This document shows, piece by piece, positions 1 to 10,930 of a stretch of 64,000 bases of DNA (position 1 is the stretch's first letter; each line of letters begins with the position of its first letter). The stretch is taken from the NCBI RefSeq assembly GCF_025370935.1, contig NC_133491.1:4734000-4797999 (forward strand), in the 5' to 3' direction. The notes beneath the pieces were generated by a model, which saw nothing but the letters and a program-made list of their open reading frames with translations, made no database searches and was not told where the DNA came from. The position numbers and the translations under genes were made by a program. Origin of the DNA: Choristoneura fumiferana. Lineage: Eukaryota > Arthropoda > Insecta > Lepidoptera > Tortricidae.

Positions 1-476
1 GTGCGCCTAAATCTTGGGTGTAATTGATCACATGATCACTTACAACCCTTGTTTATCAATCTACTATTTCACTACAATATACCTATGGGACACACATGTA
101 AAATCGGGATTGTACACCCAAGGTCATAAATATACGTTCGTTTCCAAGACTTCAAATTATATACTCCTTTTACCACAAACAATGTCGGCGTATATTCATG
201 CGATGGCTGTATCGATATTTATGACTTGACTGTACATAAACTTGGAATGAGTATTACTTTATCTCTGACATATCTTAGATCATATCATGTATTCGGAGTA
301 ACAAAAAGGGCCTGAATCATGCAATCAGAGATTTCTTGTAGATCGAGTCGGGTATTCCCATCAGACCGAAGCACTTATCGAGGTCCCTGTTTTATATTCA
401 CAGAGGGCGCTGAATACACGGTTTTATCCCATCTTTGTTCTAACGCATGTTGTTTGTGAATGATTTGATTAAATTT
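1..476. other. AT-rich intergenic DNA
   Basis: CTTGGGTGTA (12-22) and TACACCCAAG (113-122) are inverted and could be ends of a short MITE; otherwise nothing recognised. Confidence 0.4.
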
Positions 477-487
477 TGCTGAAAGAT

Positions 488-788
488 CATCATCATCCCA
501 GCCTATATACGTCCCACTGCTGGGCACAGGCCTCCTCTCAGAACAAGAGGGCCTGGGCCATAGTTCCCACGCAGGCCCAGTGCGGATTGGGAACTTCACA
601 CGCACCATTGAATTGCTTCGCAGGTTTGTGCAGGTTTCCTCACGATGTTTTCCTTCACCGCATAGCTCGTGGTAAATTTCAAATGTAATTCCGCACATGA
701 ATTTCGAAAAACTCAGAGGTGCGAGCCGGGGTTTGATAGGCGATTTGCTTGAGAGGCGATAGGTCAAACCATTAGGCCACCACGGCGA
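488..788 (-). mobile_element. tRNA-headed SINE, full length, with 11-bp target duplication
   Basis: The minus strand starts with a tRNA-like head (GTGGTGGCCTAATGGTTTGACC, A-box TGGCCTAATGG; degraded B-box) and ends GGCTGGGATGATGATG. The duplication TGCTGAAAGAT lies at 477-487 and 789-799. Other copies are at 18978, 31927, 33497, 42232, 50091 and 55874. Confidence 0.85.
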
Positions 789-906
789 TGCTGAAAGATA
801 CCTATTTGTTTTTAGAAATAATAGTTTTTTTATTTGCGAATGTTTATTAAGACACAAACGATGCGTTGTTAAATCTAAACATAAAATAATAATAAATATC
901 AATCTC

Positions 907-1200
907 TATCGAAAATACAAACTGAAACATAGATGCACAGAAAAACCAGAAAAATAGACCACCGCTGGTAATCGAACCCAGGTCCTCGGCTTTCCGTGCC
1001 ACGTGCTATACCGCTACACCACCACTGGACAGGGCTGAAATATGTGGTTCATAGGAGAAATTCGTGTCTGTAGCACGTGGCACGGAATGCCGAGGACCCG
1101 GGTTCGATTCCCAGCGCTGGTCTATTTTCCTGGTTTTTCTGTGCATCTATGTTTCAGTTTGTATTTCCGATATGGGTTTTACGGGATGACCGTAAAGGTA
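907..1200. repeat. Palindromic pair of tRNA-like repeats
   Basis: The left arm (907-1030, minus) and right arm (1064-1200, plus) are inverted copies. Each has ACTGAAACATAGATGCACAG, an A-box-like GTGGTGTAGCGGTATAGCA (diverged in the right arm) and a B-box GGTTCGATT. About 33 bp separates them. The same inverted arrangement occurs at 50500-50835 and a single arm at 49285-49412. Confidence 0.7.
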
Positions 1201-1269
1201 ACAAATTTGGAGTTGAAATAAAAAATAAAAAATACTCCAAAAAGCAATCTTATCAATCTCTAGTCTATT

Positions 1270-2111
1270 AGTTAAAAATTAAGGTATGTGAAGCCCCCCG
1301 CGAGTTGCTCCGGGCGCAAAAAGTGCCCATCACAATTGCCGCGTTACCAATTAGCCATGGCCAAGCTTTACGCCAGAAAAGCACCCGTACCAGCGTCAGA
1401 CCCTCTCTCCCTAATTCGAATCTAGCGTACCTAAACTAGATATCTATGGCCACTTGCTGAAAAAAATAACCAATCTACATTTTGACGTTCCAGTACAATA
1501 CAATACTCTAAATTTTATGCCAAATAATAAGTCCGTTTAAACATAGTTTAAGCTTGTAAAAGTTTTTACACTTCTAAACTAAAATTAACACTGAATCGAC
1601 CTATTTTTTTCCAGCAAGAGTTTTTTTTAAGCTTTTAGCAGCTGTTAGCTGGTAAATATCGAAATAATAATTTGCAAAATATATATTCTTTGAAAATAAA
1701 TATCTAATGCAACAAAGGAAAAATATAAAAACAATAGGTACTTATCCCGTCACACGTGTAAATTCTATCAATTGTTTTGTTTTATTTTACAACTGGCAAC
1801 AGATATGGTCCAACAAAGGCATTTGACTGGAGGCGAATTACAAACAAAAAAGTAAACAAGCCCGAAGCTGTTTCGAGTGAAAATTAGGGCAAAGACGACA
1901 TTGTTGATATAACCCCAATTAAAAATAAAGAAAAATAATGAATACTTAATTCTGTAAATATTGTCCGGGTTCTGTTTAAATAGGCACAGGCGTATGTTTG
2001 CTAATGGGTGAAATATATGAGTATCATCATTTGTATATTCATAGCTACCACTAGTAGGTACTTAAAGTTTATTAAAATATATTTTCATAGCATTATATTT
2101 AATGTCTTTTT
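1270..2111. other. AT-rich intergenic DNA
   Basis: No ORF, RNA gene or repeat that recurs in the window was recognised. Confidence 0.5.
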
Positions 2112-2857
2112 AGGGTTCCGTAGCCAAAATGGCAAAAACGGAACCCTGATTTATTTATTTATTTATTCAATGAAATTACACAGTATGACAGTAAAACTAA
2201 AGCACTGTGAATTTTAGAGTCTAAGCTATACATACAATAAAAACAAAATAATTAGTAAATAACGTTAATAGTAACTTGTAGTAATAACTTATAGTTTCGC
2301 CATGTCTGTCTGTCTGTCTGTCCGTCCGCGGCTTTGCTCAGGGACTGTCAATGCTAAAAAGCTATAATTTTGTACGAATATAATATGTAAACTATGCCGA
2401 CAAAATGGTACAATAAACAAATTCACAAAAAAATATTTTTAGAGTACCTCCCATAGATAAAGAGGGGGTGATTTTTATTTCTCATCCAATCTTGTAGTGT
2501 GCGGTATCGTTGGACAGGTCTTTTAAAACCATTAGGGGGTTGCTAAAACGATTTTTCGATTCAGTGATTTGTTTGCAAAATATACAACTTTAAAGTGCAA
2601 ATTTTCATTTAAAATCTAAACTCCCGCTATAATCTAAGCGGGTGGGTGGAAAAATTTGAAAGAAATCAGGATTGTAGTAAGTTTACTTAACTTACAAGGA
2701 AAACTAAAACGCTTAAGTTTTCTTGAGAATTATTAGTAGTTTAAGAGTAAATAGCATCTTAAGGTATAAAATATACCTATACTTGGAATATTCCGTACAA
2801 AATACGAAATCCTTAGAAAAATATTACTTATTTTTTTCGTAATGGCTACGGAACCCT
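2112..2857 (+). mobile_element. Lepidopteran element bounded by AGGGTTCCGTAGCC / GGCTACGGAACCCT
   Basis: 14-bp terminal inverted repeats enclose text recurrent in lepidopteran genomes: GTCTGTCTGTCTGTCCGTCC, GGTATCGTTGGACAGGTC, and CGATTTTTCGATTCAGTG. About 140 bp (2150-2295) near the left end does not look like the rest and may be an insertion. Non-coding, so non-autonomous. Confidence 0.75.
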
Positions 2858-3339
2858 ATTTTGGGCGTGTCCGACATGCTCTTGGCAGGTTTTTTGTGTC
2901 CAATAAAGAGTCACTGTGTCGTGTTAAGCGGCCGGACTGTAAATATTTTTTTATTTTAATAATTAAAAATAAATTTTGAGTTTTGTTTCGTATCGCATAA
3001 CTATAAAAGTACTCTGTGATTTTGAGATTCATTGCTTCTTTTAATGATTAGCTTGGAAGTGGTTTCCACTTCTAGACAAAAGTGAAAGTCCCCGCGTTCA
3101 AGTGAAGTCAAGATCTCTTTAGTCAAAATCTCTTCATCAGAGGTTTATTTATTTTTAATAGCAAAAAACGCCACGAGTCAATTATATTTTCCTTTTGCGA
3201 AAATTTACTAAGTTTGAGTTACATATTTTACTAAATTCCAGCGGTCGAATTGACTTGAAATGTCAAATGACAATGTGACCCTACCTTGTGTGTGTGTTAT
3301 ATGACCTTGTTCTCCGTACATGACTATTCCACTTCCAAC

Positions 3340-3560
3340 TAATATTAGATACAAATAAATGCGAAAGTTTGTAAGTCTGTTTGTTTATTACCTCTTCACG
3401 TTTAAACCGATGAACCGGGTTAGTTGAAATTTAGTATACATATAGTTTGACTCCTGAGGAAGGACATAGGATAGTTTTTATCCCGGAAAAATGCATAGTT
3501 TCCTTGGGATAGCGAAAAACGAATTCTAAACGGACAGAGTCACGGGCAATAGCTAGTCTT
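3340..3560 (+). repeat. Dispersed repeat ending GGGCAACAGCTAGT
   Basis: Starts AATATTAGATACAAATAAATGCGAAAG, with TTAAACCGATGAACCGGG, GAAGGACATAGGATAG and CGGGCAATAGCTAGTC at the end. This is a Metulj-like lepidopteran repeat (name used loosely). Related pieces: 7454, 18398, 26329, 34764, 57636. Confidence 0.7.
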
Positions 3561-4021
3561 ACATGACTAGCACTGGATAGGCCCAAATATTGTCTACTTC
3601 AGAGTGATTTCAATGATATAATTGGCCATTATTACAGTTAATTTAGAATCTGCATAATTAAGTACGACAACAAGCGAAGCAAGGAGGAGTATTAGATACA
3701 ATTGCGACCATAACGCGCGAGTCAAGCGAGTGAAGAGAGAACACCGCGGCAGCGGCCGGCCAGGAGCTAATTAAATTAGGCAATAATTTGGCCTCTACCA
3801 GTGCTGGTTATGTAAGATGGTTACATACGAGGAACACGAGGTTATATGTTAAGAGATCCGATGATAACGCAAAAAATTATAAAGTATCTTCGATTAATTA
3901 GGTTACTTTAGTCTAATTGAATGGAGGAGTAAAGTACTTTGGGTTGTAGATTTTAAAATACCTTTCAACAAAAAAGTTTATTTTATCTACAAGTTTAGTA
4001 CACATACAAAAGACTAGACTA

Positions 4022-4162
4022 AGGGGCTGTTTCACCATCCATTGATTAGTGTTAACTGACGGTTAAATGTGATGCCGTCTCCGTCTATTCGAACAAAACA
4101 AATAGAGACGGCATCACATTTAACCGCAGTTAACACTAATCAATGGATGGTGGAACAGCCCT
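4022..4162. mobile_element. Hairpin MITE with TWA target duplication (copy 1)
   Basis: A near-perfect palindrome starting GGGGCTGTTTCACCATCC with a GTCTATTCGAACAAAACAAA centre. TAA flanks both sides. The TAA/TTA duplication across four copies points to a PIF/Harbinger-type transposase acting in trans. Confidence 0.8.
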
Positions 4163-4297
4163 TAAATGAATAAAAAAAAATCTGCTTGTCATTGTTTCGA
4201 AGCAAAAATCCCCTCGAAAGCTTCGATTCTATGACGACAAGCTAATAAAAAAATGGCGGACACCAGATCCTTTAATCATTTTGTCCGGAGGCGACTG

Positions 4298-5365
4298 TTT
4301 TTCCGGGTTCTCCTATGGTAGCCCGAAAAATTTTAATCCTATTTTCACTACCACTAATTTCACTAGCCCTAAAATGAAAAAGCCGAATTTTTAATTTTCC
4401 TAACTATTCATTAGCCCTAATTTTAGCATTCCGAATTTACGTTATATTTAATTTCACTAGCCCTAAAATCAAAAAGCCGAATTTTTTATTTTCCTAAATA
4501 TTCATTAGCTCTAATTTTAGCATTCCGAATTTACGTGGTACCTAATTTCACTGGCCCTAAAATCAAAAAGCCGAATTTTTGATTTTCCTAACTATTCATT
4601 AGCCCTAATTTTAGCATTCCGAATTAACGTTGTACCTAATTTCACTAGCCCTAACATCAAAAAGCTAAAACATTATTTTCGTCAAATGTATTAATTGGAA
4701 CACCTTAATTTGGCAACATATTGAATGTCATCCATCCAACCTGCTTTCCTAGTGGGAGTTATCTTGGCTTCTATAAAAAAAACCTAACATCGAAGGCTAA
4801 GGCGGGAGCTACGCTCCGCTTCGCTCCCGCCTTAGCCTTCTGAACCTAACCTATCCAAGTCGCTTCTTCTCCAAACCGTCTTGCTTGCTCGCTTCGCTCG
4901 CTCGCACGCATTTTATTTTATCTTTAGTACAAGTAAACATTAGGGTTCATAACTTTAGGTCTATTAATCTTTAGGAATAATCATTATTAGTTTAAGTAAT
5001 ATTAGAGCATTAAATATTTAGTATAAGTAAACATTAGGGTTCATAACTTTAGGTCTATTAATCTTTAGGAATAATCATTATTAGTTTAAGTAATATTAGA
5101 GCATTAAATATTTAGTATAAGTAAACATTAGGGTTCATAACTTTAGGTCTATTAATCATTAGGAATAATCATGATTAGTTTTAGTAATATTAGAGCATTT
5201 AATGTTTAGTACAAGTAACCATTAGGGTGTAAAACTTTAGGTCTAGTAATCAATTCGGACATACAAGTTTAGCTGTCATGATATTAGGGCTAATGAAAAT
5301 TATATCTAACGTTGGTATGCCTAGTGAAATTAGCTTTTATGATATTCGGTCTAGTGAGGGTGAAC
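4298..5365. mobile_element. Foldback-like element with two 94-bp-period tandem arrays
   Basis: Left array 4358-4665 has 3.3 units of ~94 bp (ATTTCACTAGCCCTAAAAT...). Right array 4927-5260 has 3.5 units of exactly 94 bp spacing (AGTAAACATTAGGGTTCATA at 4932, 5026, 5120, 5214). The right boundary (5282-5345) carries the inverted form of left-array text (ATTAGGGCTAATGAA, CTAGTGAAATTAGC). The centre has a GC-rich hairpin and a CGCTTCGCTCGCTCGC stretch. Confidence 0.65.
4793..4839. repeat. GC-rich perfect hairpin inside the foldback element
   Basis: AAGGCTAAGGCGGGAGC (4793-4809) pairs exactly with 4823-4839; the 13-nt loop is TACGCTCCGCTTC. Confidence 0.85.
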
Positions 5366-5708
5366 CGTTTTTCCGTCTATACGAGTACTTTATTTATTTT
5401 ATCACGGAAATGTTCAAATAGGGTCTTAATGATTTTTTTTTGCGAATCATCCCGATGCTGCGGGAAGGACCCCGTAATGGATCATCTTGTTTTAACTACG
5501 GTGAGAAAGCTTTTGCTCAAGATTTATTTAAATTAAGGCAATCTCTTGTACTTTAATCTTAATAACGCTCATAAATTCTTATTAAAGTCGTGGCACGACT
5601 TTGGTAGATTAAAGATAGTCAAATCAACGAAGTGGTAGACCGTCTTTCTAATTTTCTTATCTGACACGCTTTAGTAAAATTGGGAAGATTGTTGCGGATT
5701 TAAAATTA

Positions 5709-5884
5709 TCCAAATACAGTAGAATCCGGTTATAGCGACGGCTGAGGGACCGGTGACATTACGTCATACAAACTGGACGCCATACTAAACGAACGGATTT
5801 ATTTTCATAAACATATGCCTATACTTACGTCGCTAAAAACGGTTGGTTGTTAAATGCGAAGTCGTAATAAACGGACTACACTGT
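5709..5884. mobile_element. MITE with ACAGTAGAATCCGGTTATAGCGAC ends
   Basis: The left end is AGTAGAATCCGGTTATAGCG; the right end, read in reverse, gives ACAGTGTAGTCCGTTTATTA. Imperfect inverted repeats around ~175 bp. Confidence 0.55.
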
Positions 5885-6404
5885 ACAACAATCACCTATT
5901 ACATTTCTAAATTGTTTTACAAACAAGTAAACTATTTTCGTATTGATACTTGAAGAAGAAGAAAAATATGTCTAAGATGTAGCAAAATTACGTCAATAAA
6001 CGTCTTTTATTAAAATTATAACACAATGGATCAAGAAAGAAGCTGCATCATAATTTTGCATCTACATTCGTAGAAGCATTTTATTTTGTATTAAAATCAT
6101 ATAACGCACACCTTAATCTTATAATATTTCAATTTAAAAAGCTTTTAACACTCATCCCGGTTGAAATTCCTGCACTTCTTTATTTCTACCGTTTCACGGA
6201 AAAATGAAGTTTTACGGGGAGAATTTTGGGATAATGAGACACGATCCGTAACCAAATAATCACAGGCGTTGCATTGCGACCGAAACGGTGAGGCAATTTT
6301 AGCAACATTAAATCAATAATTAAGCTGCAAGTGTAAAAAAATACCGATTTAATTCACTCTTTACCCGCTATACAAGGTGTTTTTAAACTATTACAGTTTT
6401 TTTT

Positions 6405-6955
6405 TTATTTGGCTGGATGGAAAACGAGCAAGTGGGTCTTCTGATGGTAAGAGATCACCACCGCCCATAAACATCTGCAACACCAGGGGTATTGCAGATG
6501 CGTTGCCAACCTAGAGGCCTAAGATGGGATACCTCAGCCAGTAATTTCACCGGCTGTCTTACTCTCCACGCCGAAACACAACAGTGCAAATACTGCTACT
6601 TCACGGCGAGCAAGATGGTGGTAGCAATCTGGGCGGACCTTGCACGAGGTCCTACCACCTGCAATGCTTGCTCTGCTCGGCTGTTTTCACTAGAGCGGTG
6701 CGGTGCGAGGATGTCTACGAACTACGAATTTCGAACCCAGCACTGCAGTGTGGAAAGCAAGGTAAATTATTTCCCAAGACAGTCGACATCAAGGTCGTTG
6801 TCATGTATTAAAGTTCTAGTGTCTCATTATCAGACCCTGGATACCATTCTTGATTAAAATACGCCCTAAGATTATTTTTTCCTACGCGCCCAAACTCGGC
6901 TAGTTAACGTTATAACGTCTTAGAGCGTTTTCACATTATTCACGGTATGCCTGGG
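6405..6955 (+). repeat. Composite dispersed repeat (plus copy)
   Basis: Begins with the ~260-bp repeat CTGGATGGAAAACGAGCAAG...CCTACCACCTGCAA (to 6664), continues through CTCGGCTGTTTTCACTAGAG, GACCCTGGATACCATTCTTG and TTAGAGCGTTTTCACATTAT. The same order occurs inverted at 19818-20418. Confidence 0.75.
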
Positions 6956-7154
6956 AGCCGTGGTTTCCATACATTCATACAAAATTCCGATGGAGAAACC
7001 TTCATTCACACTAATGCAATAACGTCCTGAAATATCCCGGAAGAATTTGAAGACAACCTGTATTCGAAGTAATTCTAAACACGTGATCGAGATCAATTCT
7101 TCCATATAACCAAAAAATAACCAAAGTTATTCCTCTATATAACCAAATGTTTTT

Positions 7155-7277
7155 TCCTAACTAGGTTAGCTGGAAGAGATCCCTTTTTAGGGACAATCTC
7201 GCCTTTGTTCTCCTCTCTGTGTATTTGTATTTTTATTTTTATGTGCAATAAAGAGTTTACATACATACATACATACA
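7155..7277 (+). repeat. LINE 3' UTR fragment with (CATA)n tail
   Basis: GGTTAGCTGGAAGAGATCCC, TTATGTGCAATAAAGAGTTT then CATA repeats. Related text is at 37910-37960. Confidence 0.6.
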
Positions 7278-7453
7278 ATTCTACACAACCCATTAAATGT
7301 GTATACATTTGTTTCCTATTGTATTTACGTTTTTTATTTATTTATTTAGGTACAGTTTTACATAATAGGTTTAACAAAATTGGCCACTATTGGAAACTTT
7401 TGGGGTTTAAGTAATAGTTGGCGACATCACGCAGATCGATTACTTTTATTATT

Positions 7454-7760
7454 AACTAGCTGTTGCCCGCGGCTTCGCTCGCGTTAAATTTGGGGTAACA
7501 CAGATCATTTACTTTCTATGATCTTTATTTTCGTATTTTAATTGATTTTTCGGAGGATTATATTTGCAAATTTTTGAATTTAAAATACAACCTAGATGAT
7601 CATAATTCGTTAAACTTTGTACCCCTGTTTCACATCTTTAGGTCAGGGGTGTAATTTTAGAAAACCCACGTGCTTCTTTTGCCCGCGACTTCGTACCTAC
7701 GCGGCATAGGATTGTTCCCGCGGGATAGGAATAAGTAAATTCAAGAGAAAACCACACTGT
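7454..7760 (-). repeat. Dispersed repeat starting AACTAGCTGTTGCCCGCGGC
   Basis: The head TAGCTGTTGCCCGCGGCTTC is repeated in diverged form at 7677 (TTTTGCCCGCGACTTCG), suggesting two overlapping copies. Confidence 0.6.
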
Positions 7761-8299
7761 CCGCGATTGAATTGAAACAGTCTTCTATTATTTCGGGTAT
7801 CGATTTTTAAAAAGCTTTTACTAATAGTTTTATTTTAAATCCACTCTGTTTTTCCAGAGATTCCCCAAACAACTAAGAAGCAGAAAAAGTTAAATATTTG
7901 CTTTTCCCATGGGAATTTCGAAAAATCCTTACTTAGTGCACTCCTATGATACTTTTATCTACATGTGTGCCAAATTCAGGTCTGTCAGCCTGTCCTGTCA
8001 CAGTATACTGTTTTACAGGTATTGATAAATTTTGTTACGTAATGAGTTGATTGGTTTGGTGTAGGTACTTAATGTGTCCTCCTAACCGTTAAGGAGTTAT
8101 ACCTTCCCTCATCAGCTCACCTGAATAACCAGAAAGAATACAACTAAAGGTCTACCTATACGTGCATATGATGTTTAAAGAAACTTCTTCTAACTCGTTA
8201 CCTCTAACCGTTAAGGAGTTTAACCTTCCATCATCAGCTCATCAACATGAGATGATGTCTGTCAGACGCAAATACTTAAATAACTTGAGATAATTATAT

Positions 8300-8534
8300 A
8301 AAAAACCTTATGCGTGCCTACAAAATTTGAGGGTTGCCCTCGATTTCCCTGAGATTCCGTCATCAGATTCTGATTTGGTGACAATGGGGAGGAGTAGACT
8401 CAGGAGTAGATTTTATTTCGAATAAAAAATTATTTAAAAAATCGGTCCACAATTAAGCGAGAAATCGGTGAACAAACATAAATAAATATATATAGCGGAA
8501 TGCATAACCTCCTCATTTTTTGAAGTCGGTTAAA
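8300..8534 (+). repeat. TTAACCGACT-type repeat, partial copy
   Basis: CCCTCGATTTCCCTGAGATTC, TCATCAGATTCTGATTTGGTG and the end CATAACCTCCTCATTTTTTG, AAGTCGGTTAAA. Confidence 0.65.
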
Positions 8535-9221
8535 GAGCTTTTTGCAGCGTACGTGCTGTATATACATTTGAATTTTGAAATTTTAGCTTTCTACAACCAC
8601 TAAAACGCAAAATCCTGTTTTTTTTCCGTTACCATAAGAATTTCGGGAAATGCTCTATTAATGCTCCCTTACACTCTCCAAGGAACATACTTGCCAAGTT
8701 ACAGCTATCTACGACCAGTAAAAAAAAAAAACCGTTTTTCCCTGTTCTCGTGTGAATTTTGGACAGTCCTCTCTCAGTGCTCCTATACATTGCCGAATTT
8801 TAGCTTTCTACCAGTAAAACGAAAAGTCCCATATTTTTCCTTTCCCGTGAGAATTTCGGCAAATTATCTCTTAATGGTTCCACAATAATACTAATGCTGT
8901 TTAATGTAAAATTGCAATAATACTAACGATAAACCCTGTTTTTTCCCGTTAACGTCAAAATTTTGGGAAATCCTTTTGTAGTGCTCCCCTACACTCCTCC
9001 CCAAGGAACCTAAATGCCAAATTTGAGTTTTCTACGATCAGTAAAACGAAAAATACCGTATTTTCCCGTTCCCGTTGGAATTTTGGAAAGTCCTTTCTTA
9101 ACGCTCTTCTACAATCCCCAAGCAACCTACATGCCGAATTTCAGCTTTCTAGGACCATTAAAATGAAAGATCCTGTTTTTTTCCCTTTCCCGTGGGAATT
9201 TCGGGAAATTATTTCTTAATG

Positions 9222-10299
9222 ATCATTTTATTTAGTTAAAAACAAACATATAATAAAACATAATTAAACTATAAATAGAAAATTTGGCCTAAATCGCCGT
9301 CAATGGGTAAGGTGCCCAGAAGGCTGGCCGTATTTCCTCGTTGTATAGCGATACTTATACGCTGTGCGAAATAGTGGCCAGCCCTCTGGTCGCCCGAGGC
9401 CTCTATTAGGCGCGTCGACAAATCTTTATACAGCCGACGCGCACTTGGCCCCCAAGGCCCCAAGGTTTCAACACCAAATGCCGCAAACATGTAGCTGGTT
9501 CCCAGGGCGGCATATTTGCGGCGTTTGAGGCTTTCAGCCGAAGATGCCGCAGCGCCAGCGGTGACGCTGGTGCTTGGAACATGGGACGGTGCTAGGGTAT
9601 CAACGCAAGTGGCATCCCAAACTAGCGGCCGACCCATGCTCCAAGGCACCAGCGACATTCCGTCAGGCCTCTTGCCGTCGTTCCTGGCCAGCCCGCTGGG
9701 CTCGAGGACTGCCGGAACTCTCGCACTGACAAGGGCCCGACGGATGATGTCGTTAATGCTGGCGTGGCGGGAGATCCTACCAGCGCTCCGGACACATGAG
9801 AGGCCATGGTGACCCAGTATGTCCACCATGGCGCCGCATTGACAACGATGTGGCTGATTTATTGATGCCCCCAAACGTAAGCTAGCTGCCAGGCGAAAGG
9901 TGGTGTTGTCTAAAAAAGTACCTATGTTTGGAGAAGGTAGCGCCTGCAGCCACAGACCCGATTCCCACTCCGCAGTCGCAAGGAGACGAGCACGGTCTGC
10001 CGAACTAGTTGACGTTTCTAAAAGGTTTTTCCGTACTAGTTGGCAGAGCGGCTCGTCCCATTGCCTCTGCGAGCAGGGATTGGCAGGCTGGTCCGTGTCG
10101 GGACAGGTTATGGACCAAACGTTCATGGCCTCGGAGCAGTGTGCAGCCTCCACAGATCCAATGGATGGATCTAATATTTTCGCTATAAGGCTTTGTGCAC
10201 CATGCACCGAGGACAAGAACGCAGGTAGAGCAACACAAGAAATTTTACGGATTCCAAGGCCGCCGAACCTAATGGGTAGGGTAGCCTGGGTATTCTGGG
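9222..10299 (-). mobile_element. 5'-truncated non-LTR retrotransposon (LINE) with 12-bp target duplication
   Basis: The duplication TATTTCTTAATG occurs at 9210-9221 and 10300-10311, exactly bracketing the insertion. The surrounding tandem-repeat unit resumes on the other side. The minus-strand 3' end is A-rich (AAATAAAATGAT). Only the C-terminal third or so of the reverse-transcriptase ORF remains, as is usual for incomplete reverse transcription. Confidence 0.88.
9269..10297 (-). pseudogene. C-terminal part of a LINE ORF with CCHC and restriction-like endonuclease-type motifs
   Basis: The frame is open from the truncation point (LPIRFGGLGIRKISC) to a stop at 9269; the first ATG is at 10216 but nothing suggests it is used. 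Numbering from that ATG, a zinc motif C125-x-C127-x8-H136-x4-C141 is followed by RPDG (Asp185) and VWDATCVDT (Asp201), then SLKRRKYAALG and AQRISIAIQRGN near the end. The zinc knuckle followed by PD...DxT resembles the restriction-like endonuclease region of RLE-type LINEs. Proteins with this tail are common in animal genomes downstream of RT. The clade was not determined. Confidence 0.78.
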
Positions 10300-10930
10300 T
10301 ATTTCTTAATGGTTCTCTTCACTTCTCAAGCAACTTACATGCCAAGTTGCTGCCTTCTGCGATTAGTAAAACGAAAAATCCCATTTTCCCGTTCCCGTCA
10401 GAACTTCGGTAAATCCTTTTGTAGTGTTCCCCTACACTCCTCAAGGAACCTATATGCAAAATATTAGTTTTCTAGGACCAGTAAAATGAAAAATAGATCC
10501 CGCTAAACTGAATATAAATCCCGTTTTTTCCCTATCCCGTGGGAATTTCCCAAATTCCTTAAAACTGTTTTTTACTATTATAATCACCTACTTCTATGCT
10601 AAATTTGAAGAGTCTAGTAATTATAGTTCATAGAATTCAGTTAAACTGAATATATAAATCCCGTTTTTTCCTAATCCCTTGGGAATTTCCAAAAATCCTG
10701 AAATCTATGTTTTAATTAATGTAATACCTACTTGTGAATCAAATTTGAAGTTTAGTTAGTACAGTTACTGAGATAGGGTCACTCGGAATCGAATATATAA
10801 ATCCCGTTTTTTCCCGTTACCGTTAGAATTTCCAAAAAATCCTTCCTTAGTGGATGCCTACATTGTATAAGGTATCTATGTGCAAAATTTCAAGTCTCTA
10901 GGTCCAGTGGTTTGGGCTGTGCGTTGAAAT

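Larger units (their letters stand above)
8575..10930. repeat. Degenerate tandem array, units about 95-165 bp (interrupted by the LINE)
   Basis: At least ten units each contain TTTTTTCCCGTTCCCGTGGGAATTT-like text, a CTTAGTGCTCCCCTACAC-like segment, then ATGCCAAATTT and CTAGGACCAGTAAAACGAAAA. Unit starts lie near 8612, 8730, 8825, 8932, 9051, 9168, 10376, 10490, 10657 and 10800. The unit at 9168 is split by the LINE. A related two-unit piece lies at 54826-55160. Confidence 0.75.

Noticed and set aside
375..902. 175-codon open frame on the minus strand
   Set aside because: It runs through the SINE at 488-788; the protein follows the SINE text and recurs with every copy.
961..1030. tRNA-like sequence, considered as a tRNA gene
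   Set aside because: Part of a palindromic repeat present at three loci; the same applies to 50700-50780.
4358..5260. Regular 94-bp spacing, considered as a CRISPR array
   Set aside because: The whole unit is repeated, without constant short repeats and variable spacers, and the genome is eukaryotic.
9516..10412. Open frames of 98 and 170 codons on the plus strand
   Set aside because: They are antisense to the LINE ORF, which has recognisable zinc and endonuclease-like motifs.
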